The notes beneath the pieces are model-generated. The model searched no databases and was not told the DNA's origin. It saw only the letters and a list, made by a program, of their open reading frames with translations. Made by a program: the position numbers and the translations under genes. A DNA stretch of 64,000 nt from Phytophthora colocasiae (Eukaryota; Oomycota; Peronosporomycetes; Peronosporales; Peronosporaceae): the NCBI GenBank assembly GCA_018806915.1, contig JAGKQI010000093.1, positions 1,674,001 through 1,738,000 on the forward strand, given 5' to 3'. Every line of letters begins with the position of its first letter. Position 1 is the first letter of the stretch. Below, in pieces: positions 49,879-61,024 of the stretch.

Positions 49879-52430
49879 ACGCTTGGGCTTGAACTGTCCT
49901 CGCGGAATATTGTCAGCCCGGAAGTCTCGAGACTTGGCAGGGTCATTTCTTGGTCACCAGTTCGCCACACATCTTCATCTTGCTGCAACGCATATTCCAA
50001 GTCTGAAATTCGCCGAAATCTCTGACCTTGCAGCGACGTTTTCAGGCGCGCATCCTTAAGCTTCGTGATGAATCGCAGTACATGCTTCTCAAGACGCTTG
50101 GACGACTTCCGGAAATCGATGTCAGCTTTTCCAGCGGCAGAATTAAGTCGGTAGAAAAATTCAAGCGGAGTCTCAGAGTCTTTCATAGCCATAGTGAAGT
50201 ATCTCTCAGAATACGATGACCGAGCTTTGCAATAACGTTTCTTGAACTCTGAAGACAGTTCTTTCCAGTCACGGGACACACTTTTGGGTAGCTGGTTAAA
50301 CCAGTCTCGCGCAGACACAGGGAGCTTCAACTTAAGTTCCTGGATGCGCGTCTTAGTCGACCAACCTCCTTGAGAAGCCATATTCGTAAACCGCTCCCAC
50401 CAGTGGACACGTTCCCTGAGAGTAGCTCTGGGGTCGAATTCCCCAAGGTTGTTCGAGTTCATGAACGGCCTTAGCGTCAGAAGTGTGGTTCCGGCTTGTG
50501 CTTGAGTTGCTGCCGTCAGATTCACCACTTCACCTGGCTCTGAGTCCTCCGATGACGAGCTCGCAGAGTCTGAGCTTGAACTGTCAGAGTCTCCACCAGA
50601 GTCTGGTGCTCTATCATGACGCTTCGCTCTGCGAGACGCTCTTCGATCTCCATTAGGCCGTCTAGCTTCAGTTTTCTGCGGCGGATCTCGTCTCGGAGTA
50701 GGCGCGCGTCTAGTATCGCCCTTGGTCTCTGTCACCGAGGTCGCTTGAACCACGTGGGTGGCCGTAGCAGCAGTAGCGCCGCCATTCCTCTCAGGCTTCA
50801 CTCGCTTCGTCCCCGTGCTTCGTGCAGGGGTGCCTTGCTGGAAGGTTGCAACCTCTCGAGATTCCGTCTTGAGAGCCGGTGAATGTGACATAGGTTCAAC
50901 CCCAACCCTTCTTGCGTCACTTCTGATTTCCGGCCCTGATACTGGATACATAGTTGCAACTTCAGGGTTGCCGGTATGTAACACTTGGTTTGCAGTTGCT
51001 GAATCAGGGTGACCGACCCTTCGCGCCTCTTGAACTTGGGATAATGTCGCTCGAAGGTTTCTCAACTGACCGGCTTGGAACCGTTGCATGTTCTGAGAAC
51101 TTTCTTTCTCCCTGTCGCGCTCGGCTTCCATGACTTTCATTCGCTGCTCTAAGGCTTCCATTTGAGAAATCCAGTCTTGTTTCATCTCGTAAGTCGCACG
51201 CACACGTTCGGCTTCGGTCTCGGCTTCTCTCTGTCGCCAGCGTTCAGCAAACTCTGATTCCAGACGTTGATTTTCAGAGTTCTGGAGCTCCGTTTTCAGA
51301 GTTTCCAACTCTGCCGCGCTGCGATTCCTGAGCTTGCTTTCAGATACCAGACTTCTGCGTTCTTCAGCATCGTCGGCGCGTCTCTCAGCCTCCAGCCTCG
51401 CGTTTTCTGACTTCAACAAGCGCTCGGTGAGCGTCTGAATTTCGCGTCTTGCCTCCAAGTCACGTTGCTCTCGACGACGATCGCGTTCCATGGTCTCCAA
51501 GCGTTCTCGGGCCAAAAACTCCATCTGCGCTTGCTCCATCCGGCTTTGCCACTCCTGCTGTTGCCTCATGATGTTCAACTCGATCTGGGCAGGCCCTGAT
51601 CTCTGAGAGCTTCGAGGTTCAGACTTCGTACGACTCGACGCGATGGAACTCAAACGTCGGGACGGTGGTCTCGGAAGGTCTTCACTCTTCACACTTTGGC
51701 GGTGGCTCTGGTGACTTTCGCTTTGGGTGGAGGCAGATACAGGCAGAATCTCCGGAGACAATTGTTTGAAATCCCGTGAAGAACTTCCGACAGACACCTG
51801 GTTTCCAGACTCCGCGCCCGGCACTTCTGGTCTCTCTTCCGGCATGTCGACATCTTCGGACTCTGGTTTCACTGGCAACAGCGTTCGCGTCACTTGGATC
51901 CCCATGCCTCCAGAGACTGTTCCTCCTACATCAGCGCCTTGAGCGATTAACGCCAGACTTCCTGTGGACAGCGACATTTGTGATGCCGCCCCTCGACTCA
52001 TGGACATCAAGGACGAGTCCGTAGAGCTTCCGCGTGAAGTCTGGAATCCCGACGACTGGTCATCCGAGGTCCCAATGACACTGGGAATTGGTACATCTGA
52101 CATCCGAGTCTGAGAGATGCTGTGATCTTCGGACATTGGATTTTTAGACTCCGGTCGCGTGTTATCAGAGCGACTCTCGTACTGCGGCAGTGAAGACAGC
52201 GATGGCGTCGATAAAGCTGACGGTGTCGACGGGATTTGTGGGCGCGGCGGTCTCTGCTGTAAGCGGTTGGACTGCGGCGGCTCGTCACTGCTGGAAGCAT
52301 CAGAGCTGGGGGTCACTCGGAGTCCGGTTCGCCGGAGTCGCATGGTCAGGCGTTGTGCTTGTAGGTCAGCATTTTCGTCAGGTAATACACCGTTTGCTTC
52401 GTTCTTGTCAGCTGTGTCTTCTTGCTTCAT
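49797..52430 (-). CDS. Gag, large, with coiled coil and capsid-like domain
   Basis: An 877-codon frame starting MKQEDTADKNEANG. The first ~270 residues are Ser/Pro-rich and disordered. Residues ~280-470 form a long charged coiled coil (MEFLARERLETMERDRRREQ, RERRADDAEERR-like). A capsid-like helical domain follows at about 670-850 (RVHWWERFTNMASQGGW, LKLPVSARDWFNQLP, WKELSSEFKKRYCKARSSYS, TPLEFFYRLNSAAGKA). The frame ends soon after the expected capsid end, where the knuckle frame takes over. Confidence 0.8.
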   Translation of the reverse strand: MKQEDTADKNEANGVLPDENADLQAQRLTMRLRRTGLRVTPSSDASSSDEPPQSNRLQQRPPRPQIPSTPSALSTPSLSSLPQYESRSDNTRPESKNPMSEDHSISQTRMSDVPIPSVIGTSDDQSSGFQTSRGSSTDSSLMSMSRGAASQMSLSTGSLALIAQGADVGGTVSGGMGIQVTRTLLPVKPESEDVDMPEERPEVPGAESGNQVSVGSSSRDFKQLSPEILPVSASTQSESHQSHRQSVKSEDLPRPPSRRLSSIASSRTKSEPRSSQRSGPAQIELNIMRQQQEWQSRMEQAQMEFLARERLETMERDRRREQRDLEARREIQTLTERLLKSENARLEAERRADDAEERRSLVSESKLRNRSAAELETLKTELQNSENQRLESEFAERWRQREAETEAERVRATYEMKQDWISQMEALEQRMKVMEAERDREKESSQNMQRFQAGQLRNLRATLSQVQEARRVGHPDSATANQVLHTGNPEVATMYPVSGPEIRSDARRVGVEPMSHSPALKTESREVATFQQGTPARSTGTKRVKPERNGGATAATATHVVQATSVTETKGDTRRAPTPRRDPPQKTEARRPNGDRRASRRAKRHDRAPDSGGDSDSSSSDSASSSSEDSEPGEVVNLTAATQAQAGTTLLTLRPFMNSNNLGEFDPRATLRERVHWWERFTNMASQGGWSTKTRIQELKLKLPVSARDWFNQLPKSVSRDWKELSSEFKKRYCKARSSYSERYFTMAMKDSETPLEFFYRLNSAAGKADIDFRKSSKRLEKHVLRFITKLKDARLKTSLQGQRFRRISDLEYALQQDEDVWRTGDQEMTLPSLETSGLTIFREDSSSPSVCIGLMSQEIWILKTMTLKTQKIIRKL

Positions 52431-53499
52431 GCTTTCTGGGGAGTCGGCAAACTTGTAACCTGGCGGTCACTGTGGCCCACTCAACCAATTCTACTGCGAG
52501 TCGACTCTGAAGTTCGGACGCCACACTGCGTACTTGAGACCCAACGACGGCTGACGCCTGCGTCTGGGGCCAGGTTGGGAGGAGATTCTGGAATTCGAAT
52601 CCTGCCTCGTACAACATTGTCTGAAGAACAGCCACACACTCCGGTGCTGTCAACGTGCTCATCGGAATCTCAACATAAGATAGGTCTTGGATCCAACCAA
52701 AACCATGACGCCTCGCGTGAAACTCGGAGATCCACATATCCTCGGGGAAAACGGAGGAACATCGCCACTTGATGTAGTCGCCGGTCGCTGCAGCAGCCTT
52801 CTGGAAAGCATCAGCACTAGACTTCATCGTCGGCCACATATACTCGACGCTGGGCGGGACGACCTTGCCTGTGTCCATATCTCTCCAACGGCGGAGCTCA
52901 CGGCGCACATACCTCAGAGCTCGTTCCCCGTCAAGCGAATCAGCCCTCCCAGACTCATCAGACGGTGTCTTCAGAGACTCTTCAGACTTGATCGCCATGT
53001 CATCAGACATTGTTGCGTCTTCAGACTTTGGGGACCGTGGAACATGTTCTTCAGAGAGTCCGGGTTCTGGTTTCACTTCATCCACGGACTGGCCGGAAGT
53101 TGCCGAATCTGAACACAGATCGATCACTTCCGGGGACTCAACCATATCGGCGCCTCCCTCAGACGCCTCATCACCACCCTCGTGGGCAGTGGTCGCCTCG
53201 TCACCAGAAGCTTCGACTTCTGACGGGCCTTCAGAACCTTGTTCACCAGGGACAGCAGGTGTCTCTTGAGCTTCTGGTTCCTCAGCAGGCTGGTCTTCGA
53301 CCGCCGGTTCTGGGACGCTCACATTCTCAGCTGCCTTCTTCTCTCGCGCAGCTTTCCTCTTCTCGCGGGCCGCCTTCTGGATAGCATCCAAGTCTGGTTG
53401 CTCTTCAGGCGACAAACCTTGTAGACGCTTGGATTGACGTGTCGGAATGCTCCGACCACGACCACGGCGTCCTCCTCTCGTAGATCCTGGCGTAGCCAT
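52408..53499 (-). CDS. ORF0 upstream of gag, unknown function
   Basis: From ATG 53,499: a basic Arg/Gly N-terminus (STRGGRRGRGRSIPTRQSKR), Lys/Ala helices (AAREKRKAAREKKAAE), a long acidic disordered region containing ESPEVIDLCSDSA, and a more ordered C-terminal half (LRYVRRELRRWRDMDTGKV, YMWPTMKSSADAFQKAAAA). VIDLC matches the hydrophobic core of a SUMO-interaction motif with flanking acids. It precedes gag in the sense strand and overlaps its start by 23 nt. The reading frame also extends upstream into the LTR. No known domain. Confidence 0.6.
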   Translation of the reverse strand: MATPGSTRGGRRGRGRSIPTRQSKRLQGLSPEEQPDLDAIQKAAREKRKAAREKKAAENVSVPEPAVEDQPAEEPEAQETPAVPGEQGSEGPSEVEASGDEATTAHEGGDEASEGGADMVESPEVIDLCSDSATSGQSVDEVKPEPGLSEEHVPRSPKSEDATMSDDMAIKSEESLKTPSDESGRADSLDGERALRYVRRELRRWRDMDTGKVVPPSVEYMWPTMKSSADAFQKAAAATGDYIKWRCSSVFPEDMWISEFHARRHGFGWIQDLSYVEIPMSTLTAPECVAVLQTMLYEAGFEFQNLLPTWPQTQASAVVGSQVRSVASELQSRLAVELVEWATVTARLQVCRLPRKHEARRHS

Positions 53500-53574
53500 C
53501 TTGAATATAGACGCTTGACAGGAAACTTTCTCTTCTTGTACTCTCAAATCCGGTGATATCACGATTCCAAAGAT

Positions 53575-53590
53575 CCGGGCACGCGCACCA
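53575..53590 (-). other. Primer-binding site
   Basis: On the minus strand tggtgcgcgtgcccgg starts 2 nt inside the right LTR. It begins TGG, complementary to the CCA end of a tRNA, and a 7+5 stem-like split (acceptor plus T-stem) is plausible. Which tRNA is unknown. Confidence 0.6.
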
Positions 53591-53592
53591 GT

Positions 53593-55180
53593 TGTCGCGA
53601 AGTCGGTGAAACTTTGGTCGCGGAGCAGGGGCGTATAGTGAACCCTAGTTATACGACTACTGAAAAAGGGTTTTTCAGAGCCGTACAACGGTAGGTTGGC
53701 GTGTGGTACCTTGCGGTATCCTCGTGGGTTCGTTGTCTTCAGAAATATGACCCTCGCCGGAGTCTGAGAATGTGTTGTGAAGAGAGGTTGGGGTTCCCTT
53801 GGAGTCTGGTGTCGGTATTCAGGAAAATCCTTCCAGGAGCGTTCGGGAGTCGGAATCTCTGGAAACCAAAGTGTTTTCCAGGAAGTCGGCGGTCGAAAAG
53901 AGGTTAATATACCAGAGAAAAGTCGGAATTCGGTGTCTGAATATCACAAATCCAGAACCGAGATACCTGACTTTCAGAGATAAACAACCAATATACAGAG
54001 TTCGAAAATATACAAATATATACAGCCGTTCTTATTCTTTCTAGGCCCTTGAACGGTGGGCTAACACTCCAGGTCAACTAGGGACTTACTACCAGACACC
54101 TGGTCTGTCTGGTATCCCTTTACGTTCGCGCACCACCCTCTAATATAGAGGGAAAATATAAACCAATACAATCGGCTATATAACAGTCTACCTTGCACTC
54201 TGAAAACGACTGTCTAGTTTCCAGAGCCTGTCCAAACGATCAATATGAAATGGGCTACCGCTAGAGACAAAACAAACGACCCAACTAGGATATGGAATAG
54301 GCGGGTCCTTTCAGGTCTCTACGTTACCTGATCTCCACCTAAGGGGATTGAATTTGGTGGAGATCACACGACGTACGTGATGACGTAGTGGCTTGAATAC
54401 CTCTCAAGCGGACTTGTGCAGTAGCAAGCAAATTGAACTCTGTTTATCGTTTATCTTCCTCATAACTATCATATATCTCTGGTAACTCTCTTCTTCTTGT
54501 CGTCTTTTGCGTCCTTTATGCAGTCAGTCGTCATATCTCAGGTACTCTTGGTCTTTGTATACATCTGGTACTTTAACTTGGTCTCAGTATGCAGTCTGTG
54601 CAGCCGATCTCGATGGGTTGACAGGTAGAGACGTCATTACGGGGGATGTGCAGGTCAGTAATCACTTGAATGCGTGACTTGAACTTGGGTTCACTTGGTT
54701 TCAGTATGGTCTTGAATCTTCGGTGGTTTCAGAGTCTGATATCACTTGGTTTTCAGAGTATGAAGATCTTGAGGGTTGCGCGGGTGCGCGGCGTCCGGCG
54801 CGCGATACTTGGTTTCTGCGGGTATATATTGTGAATCCTTGAACCATCCATCGTCGCGCTGGACGGTAACGGGATGAGGTCTCTCAGAGATACGTTCTTC
54901 TGAGAGACTTTCCGCCAGAACTTAGGCACTCATCGTCGGGGAAAGTCCGGTGACCAGACAGAGTGTAGTTGATCTTCAGAGTTGTGCACACTCTGAAGTA
55001 CACTTCTGGTCCTTTGGGCCCCTTTACAGTCAGGCGAAGGTTTATCCACAATCTTCCACAGATGTCGCACGGGTGTAGCCGCGTCCCAAAGTCCCTTTCG
55101 CTTATAACCCATAGTATAACCAATCACATCGTAACGTAATATCCACCTGTCGCTCGAAAATCAGAATTAACATCATGTCA
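53593..55180 (-). repeat. Right LTR (5' LTR of the element)
   Basis: 1,588 bp, the partner of the left LTR. The same landmarks appear at an offset of about 15,390. In the minus sense this copy should drive transcription of ORF0-gag-pol. The flank ggca after 55,180 repeats the ggca before 38,201. Confidence 0.93.
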
Positions 55181-55560
55181 GGCACCCAGTTTTGCCCAAT
55201 TAGGTGGTGTCGGCATGGCGGTCGGAAGCATTATGGTATGGTATAATATTCCCTCTATTCCAACCAAGCCATTTTTGTTAATATGTAAAGCAAGTTAATC
55301 CACCAATAAAAATAAACGATTGAGATAATTTTAGCCAATCGTGTGGACTTGTAGAAAAGGAAAATTTCCAACACTTTCTGACCATATATGGTTGGAATAT
55401 TTTGACAATAATATTGTCACATAATATGTGATATTCAATACAAACGTCCTTACAAATGCATATACCCAATACATCCCGAAGTTTCGGACTAATGACAGGA
55501 GTTTCAACTTCACAGGAGTTTCGACTTCACAATAGAAGTAGTCTGCAGAAAAGGAAGTCA

Positions 55561-56100
55561 TGTCGATCGCGTCGCTTGCCCCTGCCAACAGCAAGAAGGC
55601 GAGAGTGACAGCGCTCAATTCTTTAGCAGCGTTTCTTAAAACTGAGAACATGGCAATGACCAAAACTCACGAACTAATTGATGGAGACAAGGCTGATAAG
55701 GTGCTCTGAATTCTATTAGATAAGTATGCGTATCCTCTAGATAGAGAAACTGACAAGTCTCGTTTAAAAAAACCTGTCTCGCCTACTTTGTAAATGTCAA
55801 GAACTGGCTGCTGGATATGTATCCTCAACAAGGCTCGATAGTAAAACCTCAGCTACAGAAGGTTCTCGCCGGTCTTGGAAAATTTTGCAACAATCGAGGG
55901 TGGTGGCTTTGAAAAAAAGTACCGCCATGTTCTAATCAAAATTTGGAAACTTTAGTACGAATATTGTACACCTCTGAGTCTGCGGGTAGTGCTTACGACG
56001 CGAAGGCAAATCTTGTTTATTGAGATGCAGCATTGCCTTTACTGGCAAGTGAAGATAAGTCAATAAAGAAGTCATACGAAATTGTTGACACGCATTAACA
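55561..56100 (+). pseudogene. Second Crypton-type recombinase fossil
   Basis: The plus strand reads ALNSLAAFLKTENMAMTKTH, then ELIDGDKADKV, then (with frame changes) YFVNVKNWLLDMYPQQGSIV and KPQLQKVLAGLGKFCNNRG. Next come KVPPCSNQNLETLVRILY and, after an insertion, DAALPLLASEDKSI. These are the N-terminal blocks of oomycete Crypton recombinases (compare SYYRHANNW and YQDAALLALMW in the copy at 36 kb). Several stops are present. No catalytic C-terminus is recognised. Confidence 0.5.
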
Positions 56101-58439
56101 AAACTTTGGAGAGGAAAAAGGAATAAAAGAGAGAAAACCAGAAGAAAAGGCTGCGCACGCGGAAGGGTTTCCCATTTGCCTGAAATTTTGGAACTACTCA
56201 ATGACCGTCGATGGTGCATATGGAAATGCGCGTCAGAAATTTGGAAAAAGTGGCGAAGTGAGACACATACAGCTACTTCCGCAATTACACTATCGTCATG
56301 CTATTGGTTGTTGTTCCACGGCAACGCAAACAAGGTTGGGTATTCGTGATTTCACCTTAGAAAACAAGCGTTGCTTGCTATGGTTTAAGAAGCACAAGAC
56401 GTCATATAAATTCGACCAGTGATTATCGCTATTCCAGAGGATCATGGTAAGGTTTCTATTTGTAGTTCGAGGAATTATCGGGAAGTGGTGACGTTTTGTT
56501 CCAAAACCGATTTTCCGCCGATGTCTTCTCTAAATTTAAATGGCGACTGGTCGTCTCACCCCGTTCACCGTTTCCTTTTTATCTACTCTAATAAAAGGGT
56601 GAGTGCGAATGATGCTGGGGAGCGCAGGGGCTGGTGTTGGGTGTATGGCGCTCCCGTCTTCGACTTGCTCGTGGTAACGCGCTATATGTGCGTTGTGTTT
56701 GTGAAGCATCTTGAGAAGGATTTTCAACGCTGTGCCCACCGTAATGGCTGAAATGCCATTCTCCATAAAAGAATCAAGTTCGGGCACGCCATGGAGCTTG
56801 TTGAATCATGGAGCTTGTTGGGTCTTTAAACAGCGAAATACCCTGCAACAACGCTGTTTTTACTTGTTTAAATCGTAGGAAAGCACTCCACCTAAAAATT
56901 TTAAATCGGGTCAGATTTTGGTTTTACAAATAACAGTAATTAGCAGGCTCACCAGGTAGTACAGAGAGCTGTTGCTTTTAAGTTGCTCTGCATCCGAGCT
57001 ATTCATCTCATCATCACAAGTACGTTTGTTGCGATTGATGTAGTCGCCTTCATCAACCGACATGCTACCAGAAAAAGAAAACGATATCACGCCACCATCC
57101 AAGCCAAAAACGTGAAAGGGTACACCAAGCCTGTCGAATAACCCTAAGTTCTCTACAAGTGAATGGAGCGCTTTATCAAAAGCAGCAACCTTACCGACTG
57201 TGTGACGAAGGCAAATAATCAAACCACAGATACAGATACGCACCCACCCAGTCAAAGGCTCAATAGAGGGTGTCCGAGAGACGAGTCTTCAACAAGCAGC
57301 TCAGTTATGTCCCCGGTACCGGATACTGTCGAGCCCGTAGCAACACCTGTTGTATCCAGTATGTTTGTCTCCACGTCATCTGACCCTGTGCCGTTCGCAT
57401 GTGTCGAGTAATCTCGTCCTCCCAAGTTATCTGTGTCAAAAATACCAGTCCACACATCAGAGCCGCCTGGGTCGAGTAATTTAGCCCTTCCATCGGTGCT
57501 GTCGCCTCCGTTAAATCCGATCCTTTCCCGGAGTCTTTTTATGTACCAATTAACCCTCTATCCCCTAGTGTATTTGCCTACCCATAAATCTACAGCACAA
57601 TGGACCAGTCATGGTAGCATTATGCAGCAAGTTAACCAATTCAAAGCGGTAGATTCAGTGGTAAATGAGCGTCTACTCAAACAAATTGCCAAAAGACCGA
57701 CTTACCTGGGCAAGTCAGTCGTGATATCGTTCGTTCTAACGTCAAGAATTCTATATTCCGCATTAAACGACAAGCCGAAGGAAGCAGCACGGGTGATAGG
57801 AACAAAATAGCGTAATTCCAATTGTGTGTGCGAAGACAAATGTGATCTCTGTAGCAACGTGGGAAAATCCCTATACAACATGTGGTAATTTGTGCGTCTA
57901 CTAATGTTGCAGTTGGTGAAAATTTGTATCACTTAGTGATAACGGACGCACTGAGATTTAGCGAAAACAGCAATAATGTGATTACTGGATGGAAAATCTT
58001 CTTGACCAACACTAACGACTAATTAAAGAGTAACAAAAAGAAGAGGGAAGTCGTGGCAAGCGGTGGTAGCAGCGAAAACATTTTGTTTAACAGAAGGCCC
58101 GACTTATCCTGAGTACGTACTCAAAATCGGTTTGCAAGTGCTGGAGTGTGATGTATGCTTAATCGACGAAGCGAATATGCCGCTGCTCTATTCACTGTCA
58201 TAATGGCTGCCATAACCTTCCCAAAACAGCGCTGGTGGATAACTTTTACATCGATTGTTTGCTGGGATACGTAGTTAGATCGCGGCTATCACACGATGTA
58301 CGTTTTGCACATGATTAACGATGATCCCACTAATCTGGGATGACACTGGTCTCTTGAGTAGGTTTCAAATCCAAGACAGTGCGATGATTTCTTAAGAACT
58401 CTACAGTATGATGGAGGCGTTTGTAAGCAATAGAATGGA
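56101..58439. other. Decayed sequence, nothing assignable
   Basis: About 2.3 kb. Open frames (56,201-56,422; 56,419-56,751; 57,163-57,411; 57,433-57,810) are short, change phase and have no recognisable domains. The part directly after 56,100 may be the rest of the Crypton. Confidence 0.35.
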
Positions 58440-60660
58440 CGATGCAAAAATATCTAGAGATCTAGCGCTACATGAACAACAAGCTGACGACGCCTCGAAA
58501 ATCTACTTGGCTTAAGTCGAACTGGCTTGAATTGATCACGCCTTCGTGGAGTCATCCTCTCATTAGCACGGAATAGCACGCGTATCTTGTTGGGTAAGTT
58601 GATTGATGATTAGAAAAATAATGATAGAATAGAAATGTATCGTATCGACAATTTATTGCTGGGTTAATGACTGTGATTTCTCTCGCTGCCAGGAAGCTGA
58701 TGCTGGGGGTGAACCTTAAAGATGAAAAGATCTACACCAAAAAAATTTGTTTGGTTTTGCATCGATGCTGTGTCGACTTGGCGTGCGTCCTTTCTCTAAC
58801 CAGGCCTTGGATACTCGGCTCGTAGCGGATTTTCTGCCGATTTTGGCCTATGTCAATTACACGCGAGACCGGTTAATTAACAGCTACGACTCGGATCTGT
58901 GCTCGCGTCCGAGGTGACTACAGCGTGTACGAGCACAAAGATGGTTTAGCCAATTTCATCCTACCTGAGCTTAAGACGTTGATGTTGAGCGAATCGCTGG
59001 GACACTGGTGAGGTTGGCGAAATAGTTCTCGAATTTGGTTGCTACTCGCGATGGACAAGTTCGTGTTGGATAACAGCGGCAATGCCGATGAGGAACGTAT
59101 TGGCAAGTTTATTCCGCTTGGACGTTTCGTATATCGGCATCTTACCAACACGTAGCACATCCAGAAACTTCTCCGCAGGAGAACCCCCAGTCTCTTAAGA
59201 ACTAGCGTTTAACACTTGGTTGTCGAAGTGGAATGTCTGGAAGATGGGTTTACCCACTTCGTGCATTTGGGACGTGAGCCGGATGAAAAAACGTTGTGAT
59301 TTTTGCTGGGGCGTAGGGCTGCAAGTGTATTTCCACGGGCCAATATGGAGCGGATCTGATAATTCCGATTTAAAAAAAACAGATGGTGGCTCGAATGAAT
59401 TGAACAAGTAATCGGGTGAGAACAGCAAGGACGAGGTGTCAATGATACTGGTTCTGACCCTAAAGGTGGCGAGTTTGCCAAGTCCGCAACGAGTTGGTTT
59501 ACTCGTCTTTTTGATTTCACGGGAAAAGGAATCCTTTGGGTGACCAGGAAGTCGACGATGTTATTCGTGTTACTTCAGTTTGCGAGAAGTACCGACACCA
59601 GTAACAACAGAAGGATTGACATCAGACCGGTTCCAATTTGTGTATGTCACGACGTGGGATCAAAATCTTCCGGCTGAAGAAGTCAGTGCGTCGGAGAGCA
59701 AAATGGAGAGCAAATGGGAGCGCCAAATGGAGAAGATGTACTACGCGTTCAATTACCACTGCTTCTTTTCCTTTCCTAGACGAAAAAGTGGCGAGGAGGT
59801 TAGCAACATTGTGACCCCGGAATGATCTGCCAGGACTCTGGTGGACTGTTATATGAAGGAGTGTGATGATGACATGCGCATTGAAACATTGTCGATGGCG
59901 ATGCTGAGAGCTGACCTCGAAGAAATGGTGTTGGATGGCATTCAAGGGTTGGCTTACGCACCGGGATGCGGTGTTCGTGCAGAAACGGTGTAGCATAGGA
60001 AGCGCACTACAGACATATTATATGAAAACACGGCTCAGTCGTAAAACAAATGCCGACGCAACTGATTTGGCTCATCGCGAGGCGACATTATATCCTTTAG
60101 ATTTTCCAGCTTCTTGGAAACAGAAAAAGTAAGGTTCGGGTAGATAGGTGGAGAGCGTAATTTATGATGAATGGACCATTCATTTGCTTTGACGAGGGCA
60201 ACAAACAGCGTCATAATGTAACAGGCTCCACATTGCTTAGCACGCACGCAACAAAGTTCAGATACACCACGAATGACTTTCAGATTCAAGTTCATTCCCA
60301 AGAGAAGGTGAGTATTTCATTATACTTGCTGCTGCTGTTGCCAGAAACCGGCGCGTCATTGTATTTATGAAATGCAACATTATATTGTTATACCTGTTGT
60401 TCGCGAGTCGAAGCCTTATCCGAAGAGAGTTATCATTTTGAATCATGATGTGATCAGGATTCGGCGAAATTCAACACATAATTTTGCGAGGCTTAGACTT
60501 CATAATCGGCGGGTGGGTTTTGCCAAAAGACTTGTGCCTAAAGACTTGTTGGCTGCTTTGACGTCCTTTACAGCGAGCTCCCTTGATCCGCGAATAGACT
60601 ACTACAACATATTATTCATAGTTACGGTTCATATGGGCCCGGTGCTTCTTCTTTGAATTA
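58440..60660 (+). pseudogene. Crinkler-like (CRN) family pseudogene
   Basis: Frame-broken pieces in order: LCRLGVRPFSNQALDTRLVA, FLPILAYVNYTRDRLINSYD, KDGLANFILPELKTLMLSES, SRIWLLLAMDKFVLDN, DGFTHFVHLGREPDEKTL and FLLGRRAASVFPRANME. Next are a remnant of the 'ADLIIPI...VSMILV' core and the C-terminal parts ICFDEGNKQRHNV and LLAALTSFTASSLDPRIDY. From memory this layout matches a large family of oomycete Crinkler-like proteins with a nuclease-like fold. At least five frame breaks or stops show that no product is made. The typical CRN N-terminal LFLAK region is not seen. The match is pattern-based. Confidence 0.45.
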
Positions 60661-61024
60661 CAAGGAAGCGAAGACCAACCAAATCGCCATCGAGCGTGAA
60701 ATACAGCAACTCCGTTTTTAATATGAACACTTTTAAGCACTTCCTCTCCCGTCAATCTATTTCATACCCTGCCCGCAGAGTGCGCTGGCAAAGATTATTC
60801 TCAAAATGCTTGTTTGCTAATCATTTCTACTGGTCTTTATTTTAAATTACCTCTGATTATGAAAGTCTCAACAAGTCAATGTGACGGGTCAATAGGATAA
60901 AAAATCAGAAAGTGATTGCATTAAGGTTTATCATATTGTTAAACCGGTATGAGGCCGAAGACAGACTAAAGAACTACAGACTAGCTTGTTTAGCTTGAGC
61001 AAGTGCATTTGCTGCTCGATTATA
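60661..61024. other. Spacer, no feature
   Basis: AT-rich, no gene or repeat structure recognised. Confidence 0.35.

Larger units (their letters stand above)
38201..55180 (-). mobile_element. Ty3/Gypsy LTR retrotransposon, 17 kb, with antisense ORF
   Basis: Two near-identical LTRs (1,594 and 1,588 bp) begin TGTC and end GTCA, and GGCA flanks both sides (38197-38200 and 55181-55184). Coding order on the minus strand is ORF0, gag, CCHC knuckles, protease, RT-RNase H, second RNase H, integrase, chromodomain. Protease-RT-integrase order defines Ty3/Gypsy. The PBS lies 2 nt inside the right LTR and the purine tract directly inside the left LTR, so the right LTR is the 5' one. An extra plus-strand ORF occupies the 3' third. 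Very similar LTRs point to recent insertion, yet several reading frames are broken. Confidence 0.92.

Noticed and set aside
53574..53592. CCA-ended sequence resembling a tRNA 3' end
   Set aside because: Its position just inside the LTR makes it a primer-binding site; no tRNA cloverleaf is present.
55331..55651. Minus-strand frame starting MFSVLRNAAKELSAVTLAF, like a signal peptide of a secreted effector
   Set aside because: It lies antisense to the Crypton-type fragment whose protein pattern is recognisable on the plus strand; the hydrophobic start is a shadow.
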